Source: Sphingomonas ginsenosidimutans
GTDB taxonomy: Bacteria > Pseudomonadota > Alphaproteobacteria > Sphingomonadales > Sphingomonadaceae
Direction: 5' to 3'
Length of the DNA stretch: 64,000 bases
Assembly (NCBI RefSeq): GCF_002374835.1
Contig: NZ_NWVD01000009.1
Coordinates: forward strand, 46,035 to 110,034
Shown here in pieces: positions 30,664 to 37,559 of this stretch. The notes under the pieces were generated by a model that worked only from the letters and a program-made list of their open reading frames with translations, did no database searches and was not told the origin of the DNA. The stretch's first letter is position 1; every line of letters begins with the position of its first letter. The position numbers and the translations under genes were made by a program.

Positions 30664-32241
30664 CTACGTCACCAGCGCGCGGAGGGCCGCCAGCGTATCG
30701 GCTTCCTCGGCCGGCTTGTCGGTACGGATGCGCGCAATGCGCGGGAAGCGCATCGCCACACCGGACTTGTGGCGTTTCGATTCGTGGATCGAATCGAACG
30801 CGATCTCCAGCACCAGCGTCTTCTCCACCTCGCGCACCGGGCCGAAGCGCGCCAGCGTGTGCCCGCGCACGAACCGGTCGAGCTGGCGCAGTTCCTCGTC
30901 GGTGATCCCCGAATAGGCCTTGCCCACCGGCAGCAGTTCCCCATCGGCGGTCCAGCAGCCGAACGTATAGTCGCTGTAATAGGACGAGCGCCGCCCGTTG
31001 CCGCGCTGCGCGTACATCATCACGCAATCGGCGGTCAGCGGATCGCGTTTCCATTTGTACCATAGCCCGGTGCGCCGCCCGGCGACATAGGGGCTGTCGC
31101 GGCGCTTGAGCATCACCCCCTCGATCGCGGCGTCGCGCGCGCCGGCACGGATGCCCTCCAGCGCGGTGAAGTCCGCCGCCTCGATCACCGTGCTGACGTC
31201 GAAGCGTTCGGGGTCGAGCCGCGTGGCGAACGATTCCAGCCGCGCGCGCCGGTCGGTCCACGGGAGCGCCCGCAGATCCTCGTCACCGTCGAACAAGATG
31301 TCGTAGAGGCGTACGAAGGCCGGCGCCTCCGCCAGCATCTTGGCCGACACCAGCTTTCGCCCCAGCCGCTGCTGGAGCGCGTTGAAGCTGCCCGCCTCGC
31401 CCGCCTGCGCCTGGCCGCGGACCATCAGCTCGCCATCGACCGCGCCATGGGTGGCGAAGGCGGCGGCGACGTCGGGGAAGGCACGCGTCACGTCGTCGCC
31501 GGTGCGGCTGTAGAGGCGCGTCTCGCCCGCGACATGCACCAGCTGGACGCGGATGCCGTCCCACTTCCACTCCGCGGCATAATCGGCGAGGTCGACGCGC
31601 AGCTCCTCCAGCGGATGGGCGAGCATGAACGGCCGGAATACCGGCACGTCGGCGGCGGTCGGCTGCTCCCCCGTCCCCTCCGCCCAGGCGAACAGCGCCG
31701 GATAGGGCGGGTCGATGCCGTGCCACACCTCCTCCACCGCATCGACGTCGAGGCCGAAGGCGTCGGCCAGCGCCTGTTTCGCCAGCCGCGCCGACACGCC
31801 GACGCGCAAGCCCCCGGTCGCCATCTTGATGAGCGCAAAGCGTTCGTCGGCATCCATCCGGTCGAGCATCTCCGCCAGCGCGGCGGGCGCGTCGGAGCGC
31901 GACAGGCGGGTGAGCCGCTCGACCACCGCGGCGACGCCCAGCGGTTCGGTGTCGGCGGGCGGCCCCGCCGGTTCGGGCCACAGAAGCGCGACCGTCTCGG
32001 CAGTGTCGCCGACATAGTCGCGGCTCATGCGGAACAGCACCGGATCGACCCGCGCCTCGATCAGCGCGCGGACCACCGCGGGCTTCACCCCAGGTATGTC
32101 GATCTCCCCGGTCAGCGCTGCCAGCGCCCAGCCGCGATCGGGATCGGGGGTGGCGCGCAGATAGTCGCCGATCAACTTGAGTTTCGCATTGCGCGAGCGG
32201 GTGTAGATCAGGGCATCGAGGAGCGCGGCGAAGGCGTGCAT
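30664..32241 (-). CDS. ATP-dependent DNA ligase (cisplatin-damage-response type)
   Basis: A 525-residue ATP-dependent ligase. An N-terminal ligase-A domain (about 1-200) is followed by the nucleotidyltransferase core with the adenylation motif AAEWKWDGIRVQLVH (catalytic Lys near residue 225). Further motifs are DGELMVRG, EGVMLKRRDSPYVAGRR and WYKWKRDPLTADCV; an OB-fold ends the protein. The architecture matches the family named for cisplatin damage response in alphaproteobacteria. The associated exonuclease and helicase that usually accompany it are not adjacent. Confidence 0.9.
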   Translation of the reverse strand: MHAFAALLDALIYTRSRNAKLKLIGDYLRATPDPDRGWALAALTGEIDIPGVKPAVVRALIEARVDPVLFRMSRDYVGDTAETVALLWPEPAGPPADTEPLGVAAVVERLTRLSRSDAPAALAEMLDRMDADERFALIKMATGGLRVGVSARLAKQALADAFGLDVDAVEEVWHGIDPPYPALFAWAEGTGEQPTAADVPVFRPFMLAHPLEELRVDLADYAAEWKWDGIRVQLVHVAGETRLYSRTGDDVTRAFPDVAAAFATHGAVDGELMVRGQAQAGEAGSFNALQQRLGRKLVSAKMLAEAPAFVRLYDILFDGDEDLRALPWTDRRARLESFATRLDPERFDVSTVIEAADFTALEGIRAGARDAAIEGVMLKRRDSPYVAGRRTGLWYKWKRDPLTADCVMMYAQRGNGRRSSYYSDYTFGCWTADGELLPVGKAYSGITDEELRQLDRFVRGHTLARFGPVREVEKTLVLEIAFDSIHESKRHKSGVAMRFPRIARIRTDKPAEEADTLAALRALVT

Positions 32242-32304
32242 GTCATGCGCAACGCATCATCGACCGATCGCGCTCCCGCGGGGTGGTGACGTCCAGCGCG
32301 AAAG

Positions 32305-32415
32305 CCGTTCGTGCCGAGGAGAGGCTGAGCTGTGGAAGCCTCGTCTCGAGGAATTACGCCAACGGCCCTTCGAGACGCCGTTTCGACACGCTCCATGGCT
32401 CCTCGGGGCGAAGGG
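32305..32415. repeat. Sphingomonad-type dispersed intergenic repeat, copy 2
   Basis: This matches the repeat at 18491-18597: CCGTTCGT, GAGGAGAG, CTGAGCT, GAAGCCTCGTCTCGA, CTTCGAGACGCCG and GGCTCCTC appear in the same order and strand, with about ten extra bases in the centre. It lies upstream of the DNA ligase gene and downstream of the DUF1328 gene. Confidence 0.72.
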
Positions 32416-32449
32416 AAAGGGGGAGCCAAACACCTTGCCCCCTGCGCCC

Positions 32450-32635
32450 TCAATCGATCGCGTCCTTCACCGCCTTGCCCGCCATCAGCCCCAGCACGAG
32501 GAAGATGACGAACAGCGCGATCGCGATGAAGAACAGGATCTTGGCGATCCCGACGAATGCGCCGCCGATGCCGCCGAAGCCGAGCGCACCCAGCACCAGC
32601 CCGACGATGAGGAAGATGAAAGCCCATTTCAGCAT
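32450..32635 (-). CDS. DUF1328-family small membrane protein
   Basis: A 61-residue, almost wholly hydrophobic protein with two helices ([20 protein letters not shown] and [23 protein letters not shown]). The pattern [18 protein letters not shown] is diagnostic for DUF1328 (YtjA-like) proteins, whose function is unknown and which are often stress-linked. It lies 30 bases downstream of the Dps gene on the same strand, so co-expression is likely. Confidence 0.85.
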   Translation of the reverse strand: MLKWAFIFLIVGLVLGALGFGGIGGAFVGIAKILFFIAIALFVIFLVLGLMAGKAVKDAID

Positions 32636-32665
32636 GGCGACGCTCCGTCAGACAGGGGGTGGGGA

Positions 32666-33175
32666 TCAGCCCTTGCGACTGGCCTCGAACAGGAACCAGG
32701 CGCGCTCCTCGGCCTGGTCGGTCCATTCGTCGACGATGCCGCTGGTGGCATTGTCCTTGGCTTCCTCGGCGGCGTCCTTCACCTCGCGGAAGCGTTCGAC
32801 CAGCTTGAGGTTGTCGTCGCGCAGTTCCGCCAGCATATCGGCCGGGCCGACGAATTCGCGGTCGTTGTCGACAATCGACTGGCGGCGCGAAATGTCGCCG
32901 ATCGAGCGCAGCGTGGTGTTGCCGGTCTTGCGCACGCGCTCCGCAATGGCATCCGTCACCGCCAGGATCTGCGCCGCCTGATCGTCCATCAGCAGGTGAT
33001 AGTCACGGAAATGCGGGCCGGACACGTGCCAGTGGAAATTCTTGGTCTTCAGGTACAGCGCGTAGCAATCCGCCAGGGCGGCGTTCAGCGCGTCGGCGAC
33101 GGTGCGCGTGTCGTTGCGCGCCAGATCGGTCGGGGTCTTCAGGGCGGGGTTGGTCTCTGCCACGATCGGCTCCAT
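32666..33175 (-). CDS. dps: Dps-family DNA-binding ferritin-like protein
   Basis: A 169-residue ferritin-like protein that stores iron and protects DNA during starvation and oxidative stress. The ferroxidase ligands lie in KTKNFHWHVSGPHFRDYHLLMDDQ, and the second set in AERVRKTGNTTLRSIGDI plus the C-terminal helices (DEWTDQAEERAWFLFEA). The length is usual for Dps. The gene precedes the DUF1328 gene on the same strand. Confidence 0.93.
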   Translation of the reverse strand: MEPIVAETNPALKTPTDLARNDTRTVADALNAALADCYALYLKTKNFHWHVSGPHFRDYHLLMDDQAAQILAVTDAIAERVRKTGNTTLRSIGDISRRQSIVDNDREFVGPADMLAELRDDNLKLVERFREVKDAAEEAKDNATSGIVDEWTDQAEERAWFLFEASRKG

Positions 33176-33257
33176 GCAGCGTGAATTGGTATCGCTGCTG
33201 TAACGACGCGCGCGGCGAATGGCTCCGGCAAGAATCTCGTTCAGGGTAAGCGGGCGC

Positions 33258-33824
33258 TTATATAAGCGACACCGCCGTCAGGCCGGTGATCACGCCCGCG
33301 ACGGTCAGCACCGCCGCGCTGCCCAGCCGGATCGCGCGGTGCGGCAGCCGCTGCCACGCCGCCTCGCCCATCGCCGCCGCCGTGGCGACCACCGCGAGCG
33401 CGCCGATCGTCGCGCCGACCGCCGCCGCCCAGGGCAACACGCTGCGCGCGCCCAGCGCGGCGGCGACGAACTGCATCCGGTCGCCCAGCACCATCACGAA
33501 CAGCCCCAGCAGAGCGGTGGCGAGGCGGCCGATCCGCCAGCCCGCCAGATCGTCGGGCCGGCGATGCCGCCACCCGGTCCCCAGCCCGGCGAGCAGCAGC
33601 GCGAGGGCCAGCAGCAGCAGCCGCGCCTCCGGCGTCAGCAGCGGCGCAACCGCCAGCCCGGCGGCGACCCCGATCGCGTAATTGGCGGCGAGCGCGACGG
33701 CGGCGGCCGCGACGACCAGCGCGGGCATGCGCCAGCGATCGGCCAGGATCGCGGCGAGCCACGGGGTCCGGTCACCGGCCTGGGTGATCGCCCCCAGCAC
33801 CAGCGCCGCCATCAGCGCATCCAT
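33258..33824 (-). CDS. TMEM165/GDT1-family membrane protein with altered motifs
   Basis: A 188-residue protein with about six helices in two GDT1-like halves. Family members are Mn2+ or Ca2+ exporters with two E-x-G-D-(K/R)-(S/T) motifs. Here the first reads ITQAGDRTPW and the second VMVLGDRMQF: Gly-Asp-Arg is kept, but both acidic Glu positions are replaced (by Gln and by Val). Transport by the usual mechanism is therefore doubtful. A 14-base palindrome (CGCTTATATAAGCG, 33255-33268) overlaps the stop codon. It is transcribed with the hypothetical gene ten bases upstream. Confidence 0.7.
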   Translation of the reverse strand: MDALMAALVLGAITQAGDRTPWLAAILADRWRMPALVVAAAAVALAANYAIGVAAGLAVAPLLTPEARLLLLALALLLAGLGTGWRHRRPDDLAGWRIGRLATALLGLFVMVLGDRMQFVAAALGARSVLPWAAAVGATIGALAVVATAAAMGEAAWQRLPHRAIRLGSAAVLTVAGVITGLTAVSLI

Positions 33825-33834
33825 GCCGCGCGGA

Positions 33835-34143
33835 TCAGTGCGCGAAGCGGACCGTGCAGGCGGCGGCGAAGGCGCGCGAGGCGGCCTCGTCCTGCCGGTC
33901 GCTGGCCACCGCCTCGGCCAGCAGCGCCAGCCAGTGGTGGACCAGCGCGCCGCGTTCCCCGCGCGCCAGCGCCGATTCGAGCAGATGCGCCACGGTGACC
34001 GCCGGCAGCATATGGTGGCGGTGCGCGATCGCGCGGATGCGATCGACGTCGCCCGCGATTCGCGCCGGCCCGCCGCGCCATTCGATCGCCGCGATCCGGT
34101 GCGACAGTTCGGCCTTCACATCCGTGATATCAGTGGCTTGCAT
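33835..34143 (-). CDS. Hypothetical 102-residue protein
   Basis: A small soluble, mostly helical protein (MQATDITDVKAELSHRIAAIEWRGG...), rich in Ala, His and Arg. HRHHMLPAVTVAHLLESAL is its most distinctive stretch. I do not recognise the family. ATG 34143 is preferred over upstream candidates because the extension reads as non-coding. The gene is ten bases from the GDT1-like gene and probably co-transcribed with it. Confidence 0.6.
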   Translation of the reverse strand: MQATDITDVKAELSHRIAAIEWRGGPARIAGDVDRIRAIAHRHHMLPAVTVAHLLESALARGERGALVHHWLALLAEAVASDRQDEAASRAFAAACTVRFAH

Positions 34144-34304
34144 CGGTCCTGCTCCTTGATGCACAGCGTCGCACAGACCGGTTACGGCGGGCTTAATCGC
34201 GGGGCGGCGCTTGACTTGCGCGCGCAGTTGCGCCAATCGCCCGCGTCTGTCGCGGCGGAGGTGCCTTCGCCGCTATTTTTCGTTCATTCGCTTAGGAATT
34301 GGTC

Positions 34305-34472
34305 ATGGCCAAGCCGACCACCGTCAAGATCAAGCTCGTCAGCACCGCGGACACCGGCTTCTTCTACGTCACCAAGAAGAATCCGCGCACCAAGACCGAG
34401 AAGCTGAGCTTCAACAAGTACGACCCGGTCGTGCGCAAGCACGTCGAGTTCAAGGAAGCCAAGATCAAGTGA
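34305..34472 (+). CDS. rpmG: 50S ribosomal protein L33
   Basis: A 55-residue ribosomal protein reading [20 protein letters not shown], then [20 protein letters not shown] and [15 protein letters not shown]. It is the zinc-free form, with no CxxC pairs. The Shine-Dalgarno AGGAA lies eight bases before the ATG. It is monocistronic: an intrinsic terminator follows at 34515. A TTGACT at 34211-34216 could be part of its promoter, but no clear -10 box is seen. Confidence 0.95.
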   Translation: MAKPTTVKIKLVSTADTGFFYVTKKNPRTKTEKLSFNKYDPVVRKHVEFKEAKIK

Positions 34473-34514
34473 CCGAACGAGTCGCGTAGGCAGCTCGTCG
34501 ATCACCCGCCCGGG

Positions 34515-34545
34515 GAGCCGCAGGCGCGCCGCCAGCGGCTCTTTT
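34515..34545 (+). terminator. Intrinsic terminator after rpmG
   Basis: GAGCCGC and GCGGCTC form a 7-bp stem around a 13-base loop, followed directly by TTTT. It lies 43 bases after the rpmG stop, in the convergent gap towards divK. Confidence 0.75.
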
Positions 34546-34578
34546 CGTGCGTCTGCCGTCCCGCGCGCGTGCGTCCGG

Positions 34579-34941
34579 TCAGACCAGCTCGCTGACCGCC
34601 GCCATGAACCGCGCCAGCGTGATCGGTTTCGACACATAGGCATTGGCGCCGGCGGCGCGGATCTGCTCCTCGTCCTCGCGCCCGGCATAAGCGGTGACCG
34701 CCATGATCGGGATATGGCGCAGCGCCTCGTCCTGCTTCAGCTCCAGGATCAGTTCATAGCCGGTGACGTGCGGCATCTGGATGTCCATGACGATCAGCTC
34801 GGGCGTCACCTCGCGCGCGCGCTCCACCGCCTCGCGCCCGTCGCGCACCGGCTCGACCGCGAAGCCGTGCGCGCGCAGCAGGTCGCAGAACAGCTTCAGG
34901 TTCAGTTCGTTGTCCTCGACAACGAGCACGGTTTTTGCCAC
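34579..34941 (-). CDS. divK: DivK-like single-domain response regulator
   Basis: A 120-residue receiver domain without an output domain. Acidic pocket, phospho-acceptor, Thr and Lys are seen in KTVLVVEDNELNLKLFCDLL, ELIVMDIQMPHVTGYEL, IMAVTAYAG and AYVSKPI. The sequence is DivK-like (VEDNELNLKLF, GREAVERA). In alphaproteobacteria DivK controls cell-cycle kinases. The start is GTG at 34941, giving (M)AKTVLVVED. It is divergent from the DUF3572 gene with a 34-base gap, an arrangement I associate with sphingomonads. Confidence 0.85.
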   Translation of the reverse strand: MAKTVLVVEDNELNLKLFCDLLRAHGFAVEPVRDGREAVERAREVTPELIVMDIQMPHVTGYELILELKQDEALRHIPIMAVTAYAGREDEEQIRAAGANAYVSKPITLARFMAAVSELV

Positions 34942-34975
34942 GCGGGATCGGTCTCCTCCGGCGCGACGATAGAGA

Positions 34976-35254
34976 ATGGTTTCGACCGACACAAATCCGA
35001 ACGACGCTTCGACACTGGCATTGGGGGCGCTCGGCTGGACGCTGGGCGACGACGATCGCGCCGCGCGGCTGGTGTCGCTGACCGGGCTGACCCCGGGCGA
35101 CCTGCGCGCGCGGCTGGGCGAGCCGGCGGTACTGGCGGCGGTGCTGGCGTTCCTGGAGGCGCATGAACCGGACCTCGTCGCCTGTGCCGAGGCGACCGGC
35201 ACGACGCCCGCACGGCTGGTCGCGGCGCGCGCGGCGCTGGAGCGGGCGGCATGA
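34976..35254 (+). CDS. DUF3572-family protein
   Basis: A 92-residue soluble helical protein. TLALGALGWTLGDDDRAARLVSLTGLTPGDLRARL followed by VLAFLEAHEPDLVACAEA is the DUF3572 pattern. The function is unknown, but it is conserved beside divK in alphaproteobacteria. The stop overlaps the ATG of the HAD gene (ATGA), so the two are translationally coupled. Confidence 0.8.
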   Translation: MVSTDTNPNDASTLALGALGWTLGDDDRAARLVSLTGLTPGDLRARLGEPAVLAAVLAFLEAHEPDLVACAEATGTTPARLVAARAALERAA

Positions 35255-35889
35255 CGGATTCCCGTCCGCTGTTGATCTGCGACTGCGACGAGGTGCTGCT
35301 GCACATGCTGCGGCACTTTTCCGACTGGCTGGGCGAGGCGCATGACGTCGATTTCTCGATCGGCAGCTGGGAATTGGCAAAGAATATGAAGCGCCGCGGC
35401 GACGGCCCGCCGCTGACGCAGCAGGAGATGCTCGGCTTCCTGGGCGGATTCTTTCCCGAACAGATGGCGCGCCAGACGCTGGTGCCCCACGCGCGCGAAT
35501 CGCTTGCCTGGCTGGCGGAGCGGGCGGACATCGTCATCCTCACCAACCTGCAGGACGATTGCCGCACCCATCGCATCGAGCAGTTGGCCGCGTTCGGGAT
35601 CGAGCATCGCGTCGAATGCAACCAGGGCGGCAAGGGCGCGCCGGTGGCGCAGCTGGTCGCCGAGCACGGCGATCCGGTGACGGTGTTCGTCGACGATTTG
35701 CCGCACCATCACCAGTCGGTCGCCGAGCACGCCCCGGGCGTATGGCGGCTGCACATGGTGTCCGAACCCGAACTGGCGCCGGGCGTCCCCGCCGCGCCCG
35801 CCGCACACGCGCGGATCGACGACTGGCGGCAGGCGCGCGAATGGATCGCGGACCGCTTCGCCGAAGGGGCGGACGCGAGAGCGGCTTGA
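35251..35889 (+). CDS. HAD-superfamily hydrolase
   Basis: A 212-residue HAD-fold protein. Motif I is LLICDCDEVLLHML (nucleophile Asp and second Asp), motif II is IVILTNLQDD, a conserved Lys follows in NQGGKGAPVA, and motif IV is VTVFVDDLPHHH. The cap region is inserted between motifs I and II. The substrate is not evident. It is coupled to DUF3572 upstream and followed 31 bases later by RidA. Confidence 0.78.
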   Translation: MTDSRPLLICDCDEVLLHMLRHFSDWLGEAHDVDFSIGSWELAKNMKRRGDGPPLTQQEMLGFLGGFFPEQMARQTLVPHARESLAWLAERADIVILTNLQDDCRTHRIEQLAAFGIEHRVECNQGGKGAPVAQLVAEHGDPVTVFVDDLPHHHQSVAEHAPGVWRLHMVSEPELAPGVPAAPAAHARIDDWRQAREWIADRFAEGADARAA

Positions 35890-35920
35890 CCGCGGGCACG
35901 CGTCGCCGCAAGCAGCGCGC

Positions 35921-36391
35921 ATGACCGATCGCATCGACCGCACGCTCCAGGAACTGGGGCTGGAACTGCCGCAGGCCGCGGCCCCCGTCGCCGCCTATGT
36001 CCCCGTCGTCGAGGCGGGCGGGCTGCTCCACATTTCCGGCCAGCTGCCGTTCCGCGACGGTGCGGTCGTTACCGGGCGGCTGGGCGACGACGTGTCGCTG
36101 GAAGCCGGGCAGGATGCGGCGCAGCGCTGCGCGCTGATGCTGGTCGCGCAGATCAAGGCGCATATTGGCAACCTGGAGCGCGTCGTGCGCATCGTGAAGC
36201 TGGGCGTGTTCGTCAATTCGACCCCCGACTTCACCGACCAGCCCAAGGTGGCGAACGGCGCGTCGGAACTGATGGTCAAGCTGTTCGGCGACGCGGGCAA
36301 ACATGCGCGCTCCGCGGTGGGCGTCGCGGTGCTGCCGCTGGGCGCGGCGGTGGAGGTCGACGCGATCGTCGAGGTCGCAGCCGCCCTGTGA
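35921..36391 (+). CDS. RidA/YjgF-family protein
   Basis: A 156-residue RidA-like protein of the longer YjgF subfamily. AGGLLHISGQLPFRDG, VVRIVKLGVFVNSTPDF and KHARSAVGVAVLPLGAAVEVDAIVEV are characteristic. The conserved Arg in KHARSAVG corresponds to the RidA active-site Arg that deaminates reactive enamines. It is probably co-transcribed with the HAD and acetyltransferase genes. Confidence 0.87.
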   Translation: MTDRIDRTLQELGLELPQAAAPVAAYVPVVEAGGLLHISGQLPFRDGAVVTGRLGDDVSLEAGQDAAQRCALMLVAQIKAHIGNLERVVRIVKLGVFVNSTPDFTDQPKVANGASELMVKLFGDAGKHARSAVGVAVLPLGAAVEVDAIVEVAAAL

Positions 36392-36422
36392 TCGCGGCGG
36401 GGCGCCTCCTACATCGGGTGCG

Positions 36423-37553
36423 ATGACCCCGCTTACCGCGCGAATCGCCGACGGCGTCGCCGCCATTCCCGCGGACCAGTGGGATGCGTGCGCCGGCCGT
36501 GACAATCCGTTCGTCGGCCATGCCTTCCTGACCGCGCTGGAACGGTCGGGCAGCGTCGGCGGGCGCAGCGGGTGGCAACCGATCCCGATCGTGGTGGACG
36601 GCGCCGACGGCGCGCCGGCGGCGATCGCCCCCGCCTATGCCAAGACGCACAGCCAGGGCGAATATGTCTTCGACCACGGCTGGGCCGATGCGTGGGAGCG
36701 CGCGGGCGGGAGCTATTATCCCAAGCTGCAGGTCGCCGCGCCCTTCACCCCCGTGCCCGGCCCGCGGCTGCTGCTGCGCGATCCAGCGGCGGCGCCCGCG
36801 CTGATCGCCGCGATCGAGGCGGTGACCGACCGGCACCAGCTGTCGTCGGCGCACGCGACCTTCGTCGAGCCGGCGCAGCTGCCGGCGTTCGAGGCGGCCG
36901 GCTGGCTGATCCGCGAGGGGACGCAATTCCACTGGACCAATCACGGCTATGCCACGTTCGACGATTTCCTCGCCGCGCTGGCCAGCCGCAAGCGCAAAGC
37001 GATCCGCAAGGAACGCGCCGCCGCGGTGGAGGGGCTGACGATCCGGCACCTGACCGGCACCGATATCGGCGAGCGCGAATGGGATGCGTTCTGGACCTTC
37101 TACCAGGATACCGGCAGCCGCAAATGGGGACGCCCGTACCTGACGCGCGCGTTCTTCCCGATGCTGGGCGCGGCGCTGGGCGAGCGGGTGCTGCTGATCC
37201 TGGCGGAGCGCGACGGGGTGCCGATCGCCGGCGCGCTCAACCTGATCGGCGCGGACACGCTCTACGGCCGCTATTGGGGCTGTACCGAGGACGTGCCGTT
37301 CCTGCATTTCGAATTATGCTATTACCAGGCGATCGACGCCGCGATCGCGCGCGGGCTGGCCAGCGTCGAGGCGGGCGCGCAGGGCGAGCACAAGCTGGCG
37401 CGCGGCTATGCACCCGTGCCCACCTGGTCGGCGCATTACATCCCCGACCCGAATTTCCGCCGCGCGGTCGCCGATTTCGTCGCGCGCGAACGCGCCGCGG
37501 TGGAAAACGAACAGACGTTCCTGGAAGAGCTGACCCCGTTCCGGAAGGGGTAG
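36423..37553 (+). CDS. FemAB-like GNAT acyltransferase (DUF482 family)
   Basis: A 376-residue protein of the DUF482/FemAB-like group. IPADQWDACAGRDNPFVGHAFLTALERSG at the N-terminus and YVFDHGWADAWERAGGSYYPKLQVAAPFTP are family signatures. The second half is a GNAT-like fold (ASRKRKAIRKERAAA, then GRYWGCTEDVPFLHFELCYYQAIDAAI). Related proteins are annotated in peptidoglycan biosynthesis or recognition, but none is well characterised. The ATG at 36423 follows RidA by 31 bases. Confidence 0.82.
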   Translation: MTPLTARIADGVAAIPADQWDACAGRDNPFVGHAFLTALERSGSVGGRSGWQPIPIVVDGADGAPAAIAPAYAKTHSQGEYVFDHGWADAWERAGGSYYPKLQVAAPFTPVPGPRLLLRDPAAAPALIAAIEAVTDRHQLSSAHATFVEPAQLPAFEAAGWLIREGTQFHWTNHGYATFDDFLAALASRKRKAIRKERAAAVEGLTIRHLTGTDIGEREWDAFWTFYQDTGSRKWGRPYLTRAFFPMLGAALGERVLLILAERDGVPIAGALNLIGADTLYGRYWGCTEDVPFLHFELCYYQAIDAAIARGLASVEAGAQGEHKLARGYAPVPTWSAHYIPDPNFRRAVADFVARERAAVENEQTFLEELTPFRKG

Positions 37554-37559
37554 CGCGCG

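Noticed and set aside
34211..34239. sigma-70 promoter of rpmG
   Set aside because: TTGACT is a fair -35, but the -10 position reads CAATCG, too far from TATAAT to list it as a feature.
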